64,000 nt of DNA from an uncultured Rikenellaceae bacterium (GCA_949287525.1 CASEGL010000004.1:1-64000), one strand, 5' to 3'; positions 16,274-25,398 are shown, numbered from the stretch's first letter. Program-made: numbers and translations. Notes: generated by a model not told the origin, from the letters alone.

Positions 16274-16420
16274 ATGGAACAAATGGACTATGCCAACGGC
16301 ATCGACTGCCCTAATGATCTGGACGACGATGCGATGCTGATGACCTACGTCATCGCCGGGGATTGCGAACTATGCTACCTGGACGCTTACCTGCGCGAAA
16401 CGTTCGCCCCGAAACGATAG
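16274..16420 (+). CDS. Small acidic protein downstream of the sigma factor (48 aa)
   Basis: A 48-residue frame starting MEQMDYANGIDCPNDL, with an acidic centre (DLDDDAML) and Cys at positions 12, 31 and 34 (GDCELCYL). No database family recognised. It lies between the sigma stop and a strong terminator at 16497, so it would be the last gene of the sigma transcript. Its size, acidity and position fit a small sigma-associated regulator, but that is a guess. Confidence 0.55.
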   Translation: MEQMDYANGIDCPNDLDDDAMLMTYVIAGDCELCYLDAYLRETFAPKR

Positions 16421-16496
16421 ACAAGACACATTATTTCACAGCAAGGGGACTGTCAAGGTCCCAAGTAAGGTTAGGGTTAGGTTAATTAAATGGGAG

Positions 16497-16532
16497 GAAG
16501 TACGATCCGTGAGGCTCGTACTTCTGTTTTTT
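16497..16532 (+). terminator. Terminator of the sigma factor unit
   Basis: A 9-bp perfect stem (16497-16505 with 16516-16524) followed by TGTTTTTT on the plus strand. Confidence 0.85.
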
Positions 16533-16549
16533 ATGCCGGACGGCTCCGG

Positions 16550-16584
16550 TACAAGAAAGGGAGCGGATCGCCCCGACCGCTCCC
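16550..16584 (-). terminator. Terminator of miaB
   Basis: A perfect 8-bp stem (16559-16566 with 16577-16584); on the minus strand the tail is TTTCTTGT. Lies 53 bp past the miaB stop. Confidence 0.7.
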
Positions 16585-16637
16585 TGTACTGCGGGGAGAG
16601 CCGCCCTCCCCCATCTCGCTGCACGGCTGCACCCGTC

Positions 16638-18041
16638 TCAGCCGACCCGTTCGCCCAGCAGCGTGGCCGACGTACAGTCCGTAATCCGCACCATGACATA
16701 GTCGCCCGTCCGGATCCCCTCGCAGGCATCGAAGACGACCATTTTGTTCTGCGACGTGCGTCCGCAGAGCTGCTCGCCGCTGCGGCGCGACGCGCCCTCG
16801 ACCAGCACCTCGAACTGCTTGCCCACATCGCGCCGGTTGCTCTCCAGCGACAGGTCGTTCTGCAGGGCGATGATCTCGTTCAGCCGGCGCACCTTCTCCT
16901 CCTCCGGCACGTCGTCCGTCATGTGCCGGTCGGCCTGCGTGCCGGGGCGCATGGAGTATTTGAACATATAGGCCGAATCATATCCCACCTCGCGCATCAG
17001 CGACAGCGTCTGGGCATGGTCCTCCAGCGTCTCGCCGCAGAATCCGGCAATCAGGTCGGTCGTTATGGCGCAATCGGGCATGGCCCGCCGGATGGCAGCC
17101 ACCCGTCCCAGATACCACTCGCGGGTATATTTGCGGTTCATGGCCTTCAGCATCCGGTCGCTGCCCGACTGGGCAGGCAGGTGGATCGCCCGGCAGATGT
17201 TCGGAGCGGCCGCCATCACCTCGATCAGCCGGTCGCTCAGGTCTTTCGGATGGGAGGTGGCAAAACGCACCCGCAGCAGGGGCGATACGGCGGCCACCCG
17301 CTCCATCAGATCGGGGAAGGAGACCGTCTCCCCTTCGCATTCCCAGCGGTAGGAGTTCACATTCTGCCCGAGCAGCGTCACCTCCCGGTAACCGGCCTCG
17401 AAGAGTTCGGTCACCTCCCGCAGGATGGTCTTCGGATCGCGGCTCCGCTCGCGTCCCCGCGTATAGGGTACCACGCAGTAGGAGCAGAAGTTGTTGCATC
17501 CGCGCATGATGGCCACGAAGGCACTCACGCCGTTCTTGTCGAGCCGCACGGGGCGGATTTCGCCGTAGGTCTCCTCCTCGGAGAGCTGGACGTTCACGCC
17601 GTGCGCCCCCGAAGCGGCCAGCGCCACCAGTCGGGGCATGTCGCGGTAGGAATCGGGGCCGGCCACGATATCGACGATCGTCTCCCGCTCCAGCAATTCC
17701 TCGCGCAACCGCTCGGCCATGCAGCCGACGATGCCGACGATCAGCCCCTTGCGAGCCTTCTTGTAGCGGTGAAACTCCCGCAGCCGTCCCCAGATGCGCT
17801 GTTCGGCATTGTCCCGGATCGAACAGGTATTGACCAGAATCACATCGGCCTGGGCAATCTCCTCCGTATAGCGATACCCCTCCTGCTGCATGATGGCGAT
17901 CAGGATCTCGCTGTCGCCCACATTCATCTGACAGCCGTAAGTTTCCACATACAGTTTTTTGCCTGCGCCGGCCAGCGGTCGCAGATCGGCAATGCTCAGC
18001 CGTTGTTTTTCCGTCTCTTTCATGTTCTCGATACTCTTCAT
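16638..18041 (-). CDS. miaB: tRNA-2-methylthio-N6-dimethylallyladenosine synthase
   Basis: The 467-residue protein has the MiaB layout: an N-terminal UPF0004 domain with cluster cysteines (YVETYGCQMN, NTCSIRD, GCMAE), a radical-SAM core with the CxxxCxxC motif in GCNNFCSYC, and a C-terminal TRAM domain (about residues 400-467). It adds a methylthio group to i6A37 of tRNAs reading UNN codons. The ATG at 18041 is used; another at 18023 is possible, and the longer open frame upstream has no family similarity. A terminator for the YitT gene lies just upstream, so miaB has its own unidentified promoter. Confidence 0.96.
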   Translation of the reverse strand: MKSIENMKETEKQRLSIADLRPLAGAGKKLYVETYGCQMNVGDSEILIAIMQQEGYRYTEEIAQADVILVNTCSIRDNAEQRIWGRLREFHRYKKARKGLIVGIVGCMAERLREELLERETIVDIVAGPDSYRDMPRLVALAASGAHGVNVQLSEEETYGEIRPVRLDKNGVSAFVAIMRGCNNFCSYCVVPYTRGRERSRDPKTILREVTELFEAGYREVTLLGQNVNSYRWECEGETVSFPDLMERVAAVSPLLRVRFATSHPKDLSDRLIEVMAAAPNICRAIHLPAQSGSDRMLKAMNRKYTREWYLGRVAAIRRAMPDCAITTDLIAGFCGETLEDHAQTLSLMREVGYDSAYMFKYSMRPGTQADRHMTDDVPEEEKVRRLNEIIALQNDLSLESNRRDVGKQFEVLVEGASRRSGEQLCGRTSQNKMVVFDACEGIRTGDYVMVRITDCTSATLLGERVG

Positions 18042-18069
18042 CTCCTTGCTTTCTCGAATCCGCCGGCCA

Positions 18070-18083
18070 TGCAACCGGTTGCA
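18070..18083. promoter_or_regulatory. 14-bp perfect palindrome upstream of miaB
   Basis: TGCAACCGGTTGCA is perfectly self-complementary, 29 bp upstream of the miaB ATG. Possibly an operator. Confidence 0.3.
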
Positions 18084-18110
18084 CGCCGTCCGGACTCCGC
18101 CGTTCCATTC

Positions 18111-18155
18111 AAAAAACCGGCAACCGATTCCCGAAGGCAATCCGGCTGCCGGTTT
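18111..18155 (-). terminator. Terminator of the YitT-family gene
   Basis: The minus strand shows a 9-bp outer stem (18114-18122 with 18147-18155) followed by a T-run at 18111-18116. Confidence 0.75.
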
Positions 18156-18197
18156 GCTGTTGGTCGTTCCGCTGCGACGAACCCGACCCTCCGCCAA

Positions 18198-19124
18198 CTA
18201 CTTCGGGAAGGTCTTGAAACCGTCGCCGTAGGTATCCTGTGCATTGACCACCACCACGAATGCCTCGGGGTCGATGATCTTGATATTGTCCTGCACGGCC
18301 GTAATCTGGCGTTTGTCCACCACGACGAAGATCATCTCCTTGTCGTTGCCGGTGTACATGCCCTTGGACTTGATATAGGTACCGCCGCGTTCCAGGTCAT
18401 GGATGATATAGTGTTTGAGTTCCTCCTTCTTCTCGGAGATGATGAACAGCAGCTTGTCCTCCTCGGCGCCGCCCAGCACGAAGTCGATCGCCTTCGACTG
18501 GGCAAAGATGGCTACCAGGGCGTAGAGCGGCATGGTCCACTCGCGCAGGATAATCATGGAGACGATCACGACGGACGACTCGACGATCAGCACGGCCGTA
18601 CCGAACTTCATGTGCAGGAACTTGGAAACGATCATCGAAATGATGTCCGTACCGCCGGAAGTGGCGCCGAACTTCACGATCAGACCCACGCCCACGCCGA
18701 TTACGACACCACCGAAGATGGAGGGAATCAGCAGGTTGTGCGAAAAGTTGAGATACTCGGCGATGAAGCCCTCACCGTTGCCAACGGCGATACTGTCGCC
18801 CACCAATGCCGTCATGGCATTGATAATGACCGGCGTAATCAGGGCAGCGAAAACCGTTTTTGCGCCGAACTTCGTACCGAAAATCAGGAAACCGATGATC
18901 ATCAGCGGAATATCCATCATCAGACCGAACGTACCGGTTGCAATGGAAGGCACCAGCTTATGGAATGCACATCCCAAGCCGTACACACCGCCGGGAACAA
19001 TATCATAAGGGTTCGTAAACAGCACGAATCCGGCTGCCAATACGAATGCTCCGAACAACACGCCGAGCCATGAGAACCAGAATTGCTTCAAGCGCAATTC
19101 ACGCATTAACACACTGAAATTCAT
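18198..19124 (-). CDS. YitT family membrane protein with DUF2179 domain
   Basis: A 308-residue protein with about five or six transmembrane segments in the first 215 residues, including NPYDIVPGGVYGLG and FGATSGGTDIIS, the signatures of the YitT family, followed by a cytosolic DUF2179 domain (about residues 225-300, with GGTYIKSKGMYTGNDKEMIFVVV and INPEAFVVV-type strands). The substrate of this family is not established. It has its own consensus-like promoter and a terminator, so it is a single-gene unit. The region from here to the phosphoesterase stop at 19399 shows no gene. Confidence 0.9.
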   Translation of the reverse strand: MNFSVLMRELRLKQFWFSWLGVLFGAFVLAAGFVLFTNPYDIVPGGVYGLGCAFHKLVPSIATGTFGLMMDIPLMIIGFLIFGTKFGAKTVFAALITPVIINAMTALVGDSIAVGNGEGFIAEYLNFSHNLLIPSIFGGVVIGVGVGLIVKFGATSGGTDIISMIVSKFLHMKFGTAVLIVESSVVIVSMIILREWTMPLYALVAIFAQSKAIDFVLGGAEEDKLLFIISEKKEELKHYIIHDLERGGTYIKSKGMYTGNDKEMIFVVVDKRQITAVQDNIKIIDPEAFVVVVNAQDTYGDGFKTFPK

Positions 19125-19215
19125 TACTTCAACAGGTTAGGATCCTCGACGCCACACGCTGTATATGCCGAGGAAATGATTAAAAATTCACATACCCCCG
19201 ATAACATCGGGTTTG

Positions 19216-19246
19216 CAAAGATAACGATTGTTTTATTGTTATACAA
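19216..19246 (-). promoter_or_regulatory. Promoter of the YitT-family gene
   Basis: On the minus strand TTG (19244-19246), 20 bp, then TATCTTTG (plus-strand 19216-19223). The leader is about 85 nt. Confidence 0.65.
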
Positions 19247-19398
19247 TCCGTTGGAAAGTAAAAAATCGTGCCGACACCCCCTGTTCCGCCCCCGCAAAAG
19301 AACACCTGCCCCGACAAGAAGCGGTGCCTCCGCCGGCCAGCGAGGCAACATGGACGGCTCCTCCTGGCGCACCCTGCATGCCGCGCCGAACGGCAACC

Positions 19399-20673
19399 TT
19401 ACAGCACGATTTCGACGCAGTTGTCCTGCGGAACAAGATCCGTATAGAGATAACGGGTCAGCCGGTTCAGCAGAAAGGCATATTTCCACGAATAGGGGCG
19501 CAGCTTCCTGCAGACGCTTTTCAAACGTTCGGCATACGCTTCGGGCATCCGCTCGTCGCCGCAGATATGGGCGACATAAGCTTCGGCCACGAGCCGTCCC
19601 GCCCGATCGACCATCTCTACCGGCACCGTTTCACCTACGATGTCGCTGACGATCGCCGCAATGCCCGCTTCGGCATACGACACGGCCAGCCGCTCCAGGT
19701 CAGGATCGATCCGCCCCGTCTCGCCAAGCCGCTCCGACCGTATGCTGAGCGTATCGCCCTCCCAGCTGACAAAACGTACGGGCATCGGACAACTCACCGT
19801 CGAACCGGTCTCGATGTCATAGACCCGGCGCGAACCGCTGCCGAAGGCAACGATGTCCTGCGCATGGAAATGCCCCGTGAAGACCACCCGGATGCCGTAT
19901 CGGCCGAACAGACGGGCGCAGCGCCGCCAGTTTTCCACCAGATAATCGCCCATCGCACGGTCTTGCCATTTCCAATGGGGTACCAGACCGTGGTGCATCA
20001 TGGCGATGAGCCGGCAGCCGTCCCGTTCGGCCAGCCGCGCCTGCTCCTCGATGAAATCGAGCGTTTCGGGGCGGATGCGGCCGCCCACCACGCACCGGTC
20101 CTCCTCAAAGTCATTCTCGTCGTACCGGCAGGCATCGATCGCCAGCAGCCGCACCGTATCGTTCAGCGCCGCCACATAGCTCAACGAAGCCGTATCGCGC
20201 GCCAGCGCCGCATCATATCCGTACTCGCCATAAAGCGAGGCAAAAGCCTCGCGGGATACGGTCTCCGCACGGGGAGCCTCGCCGTCCCGGTACACGCGGG
20301 CGTGCGGATTGTTCACGTCGTGGTTGCCCGGCACCACATAGACGGGAATGCCCGCCTGACGCAGTCGGACGAGCAGCCGTCCGGCCACGTATTCGTGCGA
20401 GAGCCGTTCGCCATCCTTGGTCAGGTCGCCGGTCACGAGTACCGCATCGGGTCGCGCAGCCAGCACTTCATCGACGGCTGCCTCGGCAAGCTGCACGCTC
20501 TCCATGAGCAGCTTGCGGTCATGGGCGATATAATTGCGGAAGGCCTCGCCGTCCTGTTCGACCAGTTCGGGAACCATGACATGGATGTCGGACAGCACGG
20601 CGACACGCAGCTGGGCCTGCAGGGCGGCCGGCCACAGCAGCACCGCGATCATTGCCATAAAGATGTTCTTCAT
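19399..20673 (-). CDS. Secreted metallophosphoesterase
   Basis: The 424-residue protein begins with a cleavable signal peptide ending around LQAQ and has the calcineurin-like metal-binding motifs in order: SDIHV, TGDLTKDG, PGNHDVNN, MHHG and GHFHAQD. Dinuclear metallophosphoesterases of this type hydrolyse phosphomonoesters or diesters in the periplasm; the substrate is unknown. The ATG at 20673 was chosen because it starts a signal peptide and lies 21 bp from a -7 box, although the frame is open further upstream. Divergent from plsY. Confidence 0.9.
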   Translation of the reverse strand: MKNIFMAMIAVLLWPAALQAQLRVAVLSDIHVMVPELVEQDGEAFRNYIAHDRKLLMESVQLAEAAVDEVLAARPDAVLVTGDLTKDGERLSHEYVAGRLLVRLRQAGIPVYVVPGNHDVNNPHARVYRDGEAPRAETVSREAFASLYGEYGYDAALARDTASLSYVAALNDTVRLLAIDACRYDENDFEEDRCVVGGRIRPETLDFIEEQARLAERDGCRLIAMMHHGLVPHWKWQDRAMGDYLVENWRRCARLFGRYGIRVVFTGHFHAQDIVAFGSGSRRVYDIETGSTVSCPMPVRFVSWEGDTLSIRSERLGETGRIDPDLERLAVSYAEAGIAAIVSDIVGETVPVEMVDRAGRLVAEAYVAHICGDERMPEAYAERLKSVCRKLRPYSWKYAFLLNRLTRYLYTDLVPQDNCVEIVL

Positions 20674-20694
20674 CGTTTTCTCTTTTTGATTGTA

Positions 20695-20702
20695 CAAAAC
20701 TA
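20695..20702 (-). promoter_or_regulatory. -7 box of the metallophosphoesterase promoter
   Basis: TAGTTTTG on the minus strand, 21 bp before the start codon. Confidence 0.6.
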
Positions 20703-20747
20703 CGGACGGCACATGTTGCCCCGCACACGAATTTATTACATTTTCGT

Positions 20748-20755
20748 TACCTTTG
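20748..20755 (+). promoter_or_regulatory. -7 box of the plsY promoter
   Basis: TACCTTTG. It predicts transcription from about 20762 and leaves both candidate starts of plsY (20794 and 20854) in the message. Confidence 0.55.
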
Positions 20756-20853
20756 CCCGCACGGGACGGTTCGAGCGGAACGGATCCCGATTGATGATGA
20801 ACACAAACCGTGCCGGATCGCTCCGCACGGTCGGAAAACTTCGCCACCATTCC

Positions 20854-21501
20854 ATGAATCTCACCTGCCTGTTGCTGCTGATTCCGGCCTACCTGCTGGG
20901 TTCCATCCCGAATGCGGTCTGGGTCGGCAAAAAATTCTACGGCATCGACGTGCGCGAACATGGCAGCCGCAACGCCGGAGCCACCAACACGCTCCGCGTC
21001 CTGGGCCGCAAGGCCGGCTTCACCGTCTTCGCCCTCGATTTCCTCAAAGGCGTGGCGGCCGTCGCCCTCGCCGGCGCATCGGGACTGGCTGCCGGTTCGG
21101 ACGCCCTCTTCAATCTGAAATTCGCCCTGACGGCCGCCGCCGTCCTCGGCCACATCTTTCCCCTGTTCGCCGGCTTCCGGGGCGGCAAAGGCGTCGCCAC
21201 GCTGGCAGGCGCCGTACTAATGGTCTATCCGCCCTCCGTACTGCTGTGCCTGGCCACCTTCCTCGTGGTCTTCCTGCTGTTCCGCTACGTGTCGCTGGCC
21301 TCCATGACGGCAGGTATCCTGCTGCCCGTCTACACCGTCTTCGTGTTCGGACAGCACTCCGTGCCGCTGATCGTCTTCTGCTGCGCCATCTCCGTCCTGC
21401 TGCTGGTCACCCACCGCAAAAACATCGGCCGGCTGCTGCACGGCACGGAGTCCAAAATCCGCTTCGGCAAACAGAACCGCCCGTCGGACGAGGCCAGGTA
21501 G
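20854..21501 (+). CDS. plsY: Glycerol-3-phosphate acyltransferase PlsY
   Basis: The 215-residue protein has the PlsY motifs GSIPNAVWVGKKFYGIDVREHGSRNAGATN (conserved Ser and Gly-Ser-Arg-Asn-Pro/Ala block) and a second loop with GFRGGKGVATLAG, and five hydrophobic segments. It transfers an acyl group from acyl-phosphate to glycerol-3-phosphate, the first step of phosphatidic acid synthesis, in the cytoplasmic membrane. ATG 20854 starts directly before the first membrane helix; an in-frame ATG at 20794 would add 20 residues. gpsA, which supplies its substrate, is at 61.3 kb. Confidence 0.96.
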   Translation: MNLTCLLLLIPAYLLGSIPNAVWVGKKFYGIDVREHGSRNAGATNTLRVLGRKAGFTVFALDFLKGVAAVALAGASGLAAGSDALFNLKFALTAAAVLGHIFPLFAGFRGGKGVATLAGAVLMVYPPSVLLCLATFLVVFLLFRYVSLASMTAGILLPVYTVFVFGQHSVPLIVFCCAISVLLLVTHRKNIGRLLHGTESKIRFGKQNRPSDEAR

Positions 21502-21526
21502 CCCCACCGCCCTGCTGCCCCCCTGT

Positions 21527-21557
21527 TTTGCGACTTTGGGGTTTTCTTTTACCTTTG
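21527..21557 (+). promoter_or_regulatory. Promoter of the acyl-CoA synthetase
   Basis: TTTG at 21527-21530, exactly 19 bp, TACCTTTG at 21550-21557: the textbook Bacteroidetes arrangement. Confidence 0.85.
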
Positions 21558-21587
21558 CTCTCCGACACATTATAAACTATTACGCTT

Positions 21588-23246
21588 ATGATGCAGGAGA
21601 ATCTTATCAAAATGTACCAGCAAAGTTTCCGCGACAATGCCGAACTGCCGGCGCTGTCCGACTATTTCAAACAGGAAACTTTCTCCTACATGGAGATGGC
21701 TCAGGAAATCGCTAAACTCCATTTGCTCTTCGAGGCATGCGGCATCGAACGGGGCGACAAGATCGCACTGATCGGACGCAACAACCCGCGCTGGGTGATC
21801 GTCTACATTGCCACCCTCACATACGGAGCCGTCATTGTCCCGATGCTGCAGGACTTCCCCGCCAACGATGTCAACCACATCATCCAGCACTCGGAATCGA
21901 AACTGCTTTTTCTCGGCGACAATTTCTGGGACATCATTCACGAAGACGAACTCGAACGCATCCAGGCCGCTTTCTCGCTGACCGACTTCCATTGCATGTA
22001 CGAACAGCAGGGCGACCGGATCGCACGATACCAACAGGAGATCGACCGTCATTTTCAGGAACGCTACCCTCAGGGCTTCACCAAAGAGGACATCCGTTAT
22101 CCGGAGATCACGAACGACACGCTCTGTCTGCTGAACTACACCTCCGGCACCACCGGATTCAGCAAGGGCGTCATGCTGCCCGTAAACAGCCTGACAGGCA
22201 ACGTGGTGTTCGTAGGCCAGCACCACATCCATGCACGCGGCAGCCGCGTATTGTCGTTCCTGCCGCTGGCCCACGCCTACGGCTGCGCCATCGACATGCT
22301 GGCACCGCTGGCCGCCGGCGCCCACATTACCCTGCTCGGCAAGATGCCCGCGCCGAAGATTCTGCTGGAAGCCATGGCCAGCGTACGCCCCAATGTGGTG
22401 GTCACCGTTCCGCTGCTGATCGAAAAGATCGTCCGCAAGCAGGTCTTTCCGAAGCTCAGTTCCGGCGTTGCCAAACTGGCCGTAAAGATCCCCGTGGTGA
22501 ACAGCAAGATCTACGCCGAGATCCGTGAAAAACTCATCCAGGCCTTCGGCGGCGAAATGAGCCATGTCATCATCGGCGGCGCCCCCCTCAACGCCGAGGT
22601 GGAGGATTTCCTCATCAAGATCAAGTTCCCCTTCTGCGTGGGCTACGGCATGACGGAGTGCGGCCCGCTGATCAGCTACACGGACTACTGGGAATTCATT
22701 CCCCGTTCGTGCGGCAAGGTGCTGGGCCCGTACATGGAACTGAAGATCGACTCGCCGGATCCGTACAACATTCCGGGCGAAATCCTCACGCGGGGCGAAA
22801 ACATCATGATGGGGTACTACAAAAACGAAAAGGCGACCGCCGACATTCTCGAACCCGACGGCTGGCTCCACACGGGCGACATGGGAACGACGGACGAAAT
22901 CGGTACGATCTTCATCCGCGGACGCTGCAAGTCGATGCTGCTCGGTTCCAACGGCCAGAACATCTATCCGGAGGAGATCGAGGCGCGGCTGAACAACATG
23001 CGCTGCGTCATGGAGAGCCTGGTCGTCGATCGCAACGGCCGGCTGACCGCCCTCGTGGTACCCGACTACGAAGAGGCCGACCGGCTGGGGGTGGACCACT
23101 CCCAGCTGCAGGAGATCATGAAAGAGAACCTGCAGGAGTTGAACACGCAGGTTGCCTCCTACGAACGCGTGGCAGACATTGTCCTCTACCCGACCGAGTT
23201 CGAAAAGACGGCCAAACGAAGCATCAAACGCTATCTTTACCAGTAA
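21588..23246 (+). CDS. Long-chain fatty-acid-CoA ligase (AMP-binding)
   Basis: The 552-residue protein has the adenylate-forming signatures: YTSGTTGFSKGVM (P-loop-like) near residue 185, VGYGMTECGPL, the GWLHTGDMG motif, and a C-terminal GRCKSMLLGSNGQNIYPEEIE with the catalytic lysine toward KRSIKRYLY at the end. It activates fatty acids to acyl-AMP and then acyl-CoA. It lacks a signal peptide and is probably cytosolic or membrane-associated. The gene has a perfect promoter, stands alone, and is followed by a hairpin. Confidence 0.94.
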   Translation: MMQENLIKMYQQSFRDNAELPALSDYFKQETFSYMEMAQEIAKLHLLFEACGIERGDKIALIGRNNPRWVIVYIATLTYGAVIVPMLQDFPANDVNHIIQHSESKLLFLGDNFWDIIHEDELERIQAAFSLTDFHCMYEQQGDRIARYQQEIDRHFQERYPQGFTKEDIRYPEITNDTLCLLNYTSGTTGFSKGVMLPVNSLTGNVVFVGQHHIHARGSRVLSFLPLAHAYGCAIDMLAPLAAGAHITLLGKMPAPKILLEAMASVRPNVVVTVPLLIEKIVRKQVFPKLSSGVAKLAVKIPVVNSKIYAEIREKLIQAFGGEMSHVIIGGAPLNAEVEDFLIKIKFPFCVGYGMTECGPLISYTDYWEFIPRSCGKVLGPYMELKIDSPDPYNIPGEILTRGENIMMGYYKNEKATADILEPDGWLHTGDMGTTDEIGTIFIRGRCKSMLLGSNGQNIYPEEIEARLNNMRCVMESLVVDRNGRLTALVVPDYEEADRLGVDHSQLQEIMKENLQELNTQVASYERVADIVLYPTEFEKTAKRSIKRYLYQ

Positions 23247-23266
23247 AAAGGCTTGTCCGCAGACAA

Positions 23267-23302
23267 GACGAGGGCGATCCCTGCATGGGGACCGCCCTCG
23301 TC
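23267..23302. terminator. Bidirectional terminator between convergent genes
   Basis: A 10-bp perfect stem (23267-23276 with 23293-23302) between the ligase and the GH2 gene; short T-runs on either side. Confidence 0.6.
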
Positions 23303-23358
23303 CGTTTCAGTTCCGCTCCGTTCGGACGCCGTCGGCATCCGAACCCGTCCTCCACCCG

Positions 23359-25398
23359 TTACAGCCGCCGGTTCGGCAGGCAGAGGATATTCATGTCATC
23401 CTCCAGCGTGACATAATCGTCACCCTGCGAAATGACGGAAAACACCGACAACTGATTGGCTCCCGTCCGCATGGCAACGTTCTTCCACGTAATCACGCCA
23501 TTGTGAGCCACCTCCGTTCCGAGCGACACGCCGTTTACGAACAGTTCGGCAACCGGCAGGTTGGAATAGACGGAGATTGTCTGCACCATTCCGTCGCGAC
23601 GGCCGTGCCGGCGGCCGGCAAACCGGACAAACGGCTCCTGCTTGTTCCAGTTAGCCTTGTAGAACCAGAAGGCATCCTTGCGGATGCGGCGGTCGAACGA
23701 CACCAGTCCGCAGTCCTCGACGCCGCGATTGCCGCCCGCCTCGCTGTCGGCATCGCCCCGATCGAACATGTCGCCCACGAAAATCGCCCAAAAGGCCGGA
23801 TCACCGGCCAACGCGTCGTAATGCACCTGATGGACATGGCTCTGCCAGTTTTCAGGATGCCAGCTGCGCTGCGGATCGGGACGCTGCAGCCGGTCGGCAT
23901 ACTGATAGGGCGAACCGCCGGCCCGATAGCTGACGGCCGACTTCAGCCGCTTCCAGTCCGGATCGCTGTGCAGCTGATCGCGCCAGATCGCAATATCCTC
24001 CGGCTGTCCTACCCCCCACCCGAAGGAGTGGTTCCACACGATCAGATCGGTAATATTGTTAATGTCACCGTCCTGGTTGCTGACACCGGCCGTCAGACGC
24101 GACGGGTCGAGCCGCTTGGCCTTGGCCTGCAGCGCCTCGACAAACGGGCGCGGATCGTCGCCGATCATTTTCGGATCGGCAAACAGCCCCCAGCAGACGA
24201 TGGACGGGTGGTTGTATAACTGATATATCTCTTCGTGCAGCTGCTGCAGGCCGTTTTCATGAAACATCGGTTCGTTGTAATACCCCCGACGATCCAGACG
24301 CGCCGTCCCGACAAAGGGGCCGTCCGCCAGCACGACCAGCCCCGCCTCGTCGCACAAGTCATAAAACTCCTGTGCATGCGAGCCGCCGGCCACACGCACC
24401 GCATTCGCCCCCATTTCACGGATCAGCTCCACATCGCGGCGGAGCTGCGCCTCGCTGAAGACGGGGCCGTAGACGGCCTGATCGCGCCACAACACCACGC
24501 CCCGCAGCGGATAAGGCTCTCCGTTGAGCGTAAATCCCCGTTCGGCATCTGCCGCAAACGAACGGAAACCTGTCCGGAAAGCGACCGTATCGGCATTCTC
24601 GCCCTCGGCCAGCGTCACGGTAACCCGATAGAGATAGGGGTCTTCGGTTCCCCTCCACAAATGAGGCTGCTCCACCTCGAACGGAACGGCCATCTCGGAA
24701 ATGCCGCTGTCGATCTTGTGCCGCTCCGAACCGCGCCACACGATGCTGTCACGGGCATCGCGAATCGTCAGGCCGATCTGACAGGAGCCGCCGCGCAGCG
24801 CATTCACCGCTACGACAGCCGTTCCCTCGACCCGTTCGGGCTTCACTTTCCTGGCCTGCATCCGCACGCCGGATCCGCCCCACCCGTCGAAACCGATCAC
24901 GGCAGGATCGGTCACCACGACCTCGACCCCACGAAACAGCCCGCCATAGGCGTTTTCCGCCTCGGAAGTGGGCAGCACATCCGTGCGGGCCGCATTGCTG
25001 ACGGTCACCCAGAGCAGATTCTTGTCCCCGTAATTCAGGAAATCGGTCACTTCAAACTCGAAGGCGTTGTTGCCTCCCCTGTGCCGGCCGACATAGCGTC
25101 CGTTCACCAGCAGGTCGGTGACGGTTCCGGCGCCATAAAAGCGGATGAATATCCGCCGCCCCTGCCATTCGGCCGGCACGGCGATCGTCTTCATGTACTG
25201 CCCCGCACCGCGGTAGTAATCGGCACGGCCGGCCAGCGCGTCCACATCGTTCCACGTATGGGGCAGTGAAACACTCACCGAATCGGTCTGAGCATAGGTA
25301 TAGAACATCCAGCCGTCGTTCAGATCATAGGTCTCCCGATCGGCGCGGACAGGCAGCGCGGCCAACAGCAGGCCGCATAAGATTAACCACTTTTTCAT
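23359..25398 (-). CDS. Glycoside hydrolase family 2 protein with degenerate active site
   Basis: A 679-residue exported protein (signal peptide ending around ALPVRA) with the GH2 layout: sugar-binding domain (about 25-165), immunoglobulin-like domain (about 175-285), TIM barrel (about 290-585) and a further beta domain. Where active GH2 enzymes have W-x-x-x-N-E, this one has WGLFAD, placing Asp408 at the acid/base position, and the nucleophile segment S-E-Y-G reads V-S-Y-R, placing Ser490 at the catalytic Glu. The usual RGVxxHxD loop is RGVVLWRD. The fold is kept but both catalytic glutamates are gone, so it is probably not a standard beta-galactosidase. No polysaccharide-utilisation genes are adjacent. 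Confidence 0.85.
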   Translation of the reverse strand: MKKWLILCGLLLAALPVRADRETYDLNDGWMFYTYAQTDSVSVSLPHTWNDVDALAGRADYYRGAGQYMKTIAVPAEWQGRRIFIRFYGAGTVTDLLVNGRYVGRHRGGNNAFEFEVTDFLNYGDKNLLWVTVSNAARTDVLPTSEAENAYGGLFRGVEVVVTDPAVIGFDGWGGSGVRMQARKVKPERVEGTAVVAVNALRGGSCQIGLTIRDARDSIVWRGSERHKIDSGISEMAVPFEVEQPHLWRGTEDPYLYRVTVTLAEGENADTVAFRTGFRSFAADAERGFTLNGEPYPLRGVVLWRDQAVYGPVFSEAQLRRDVELIREMGANAVRVAGGSHAQEFYDLCDEAGLVVLADGPFVGTARLDRRGYYNEPMFHENGLQQLHEEIYQLYNHPSIVCWGLFADPKMIGDDPRPFVEALQAKAKRLDPSRLTAGVSNQDGDINNITDLIVWNHSFGWGVGQPEDIAIWRDQLHSDPDWKRLKSAVSYRAGGSPYQYADRLQRPDPQRSWHPENWQSHVHQVHYDALAGDPAFWAIFVGDMFDRGDADSEAGGNRGVEDCGLVSFDRRIRKDAFWFYKANWNKQEPFVRFAGRRHGRRDGMVQTISVYSNLPVAELFVNGVSLGTEVAHNGVITWKNVAMRTGANQLSVFSVISQGDDYVTLEDDMNILCLPNRRL

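Noticed and set aside
16469..16485. TTAGGG-like repeat resembling a telomere motif
   Set aside because: Only about two imperfect units in a GC-rich intergenic stretch; chance is sufficient.
18042..18197. Upstream extension of miaB (52 codons)
   Set aside because: No family similarity, and it spans the YitT terminator.
16509..19073. Plus-strand open frame of 854 codons
   Set aside because: Antisense to miaB and the YitT gene; a shadow of high-GC coding sequence.
19228..20853. N-terminal extension of plsY over 500 codons
   Set aside because: It runs antisense to the metallophosphoesterase, and PlsY begins at 20854 directly before its first membrane helix.
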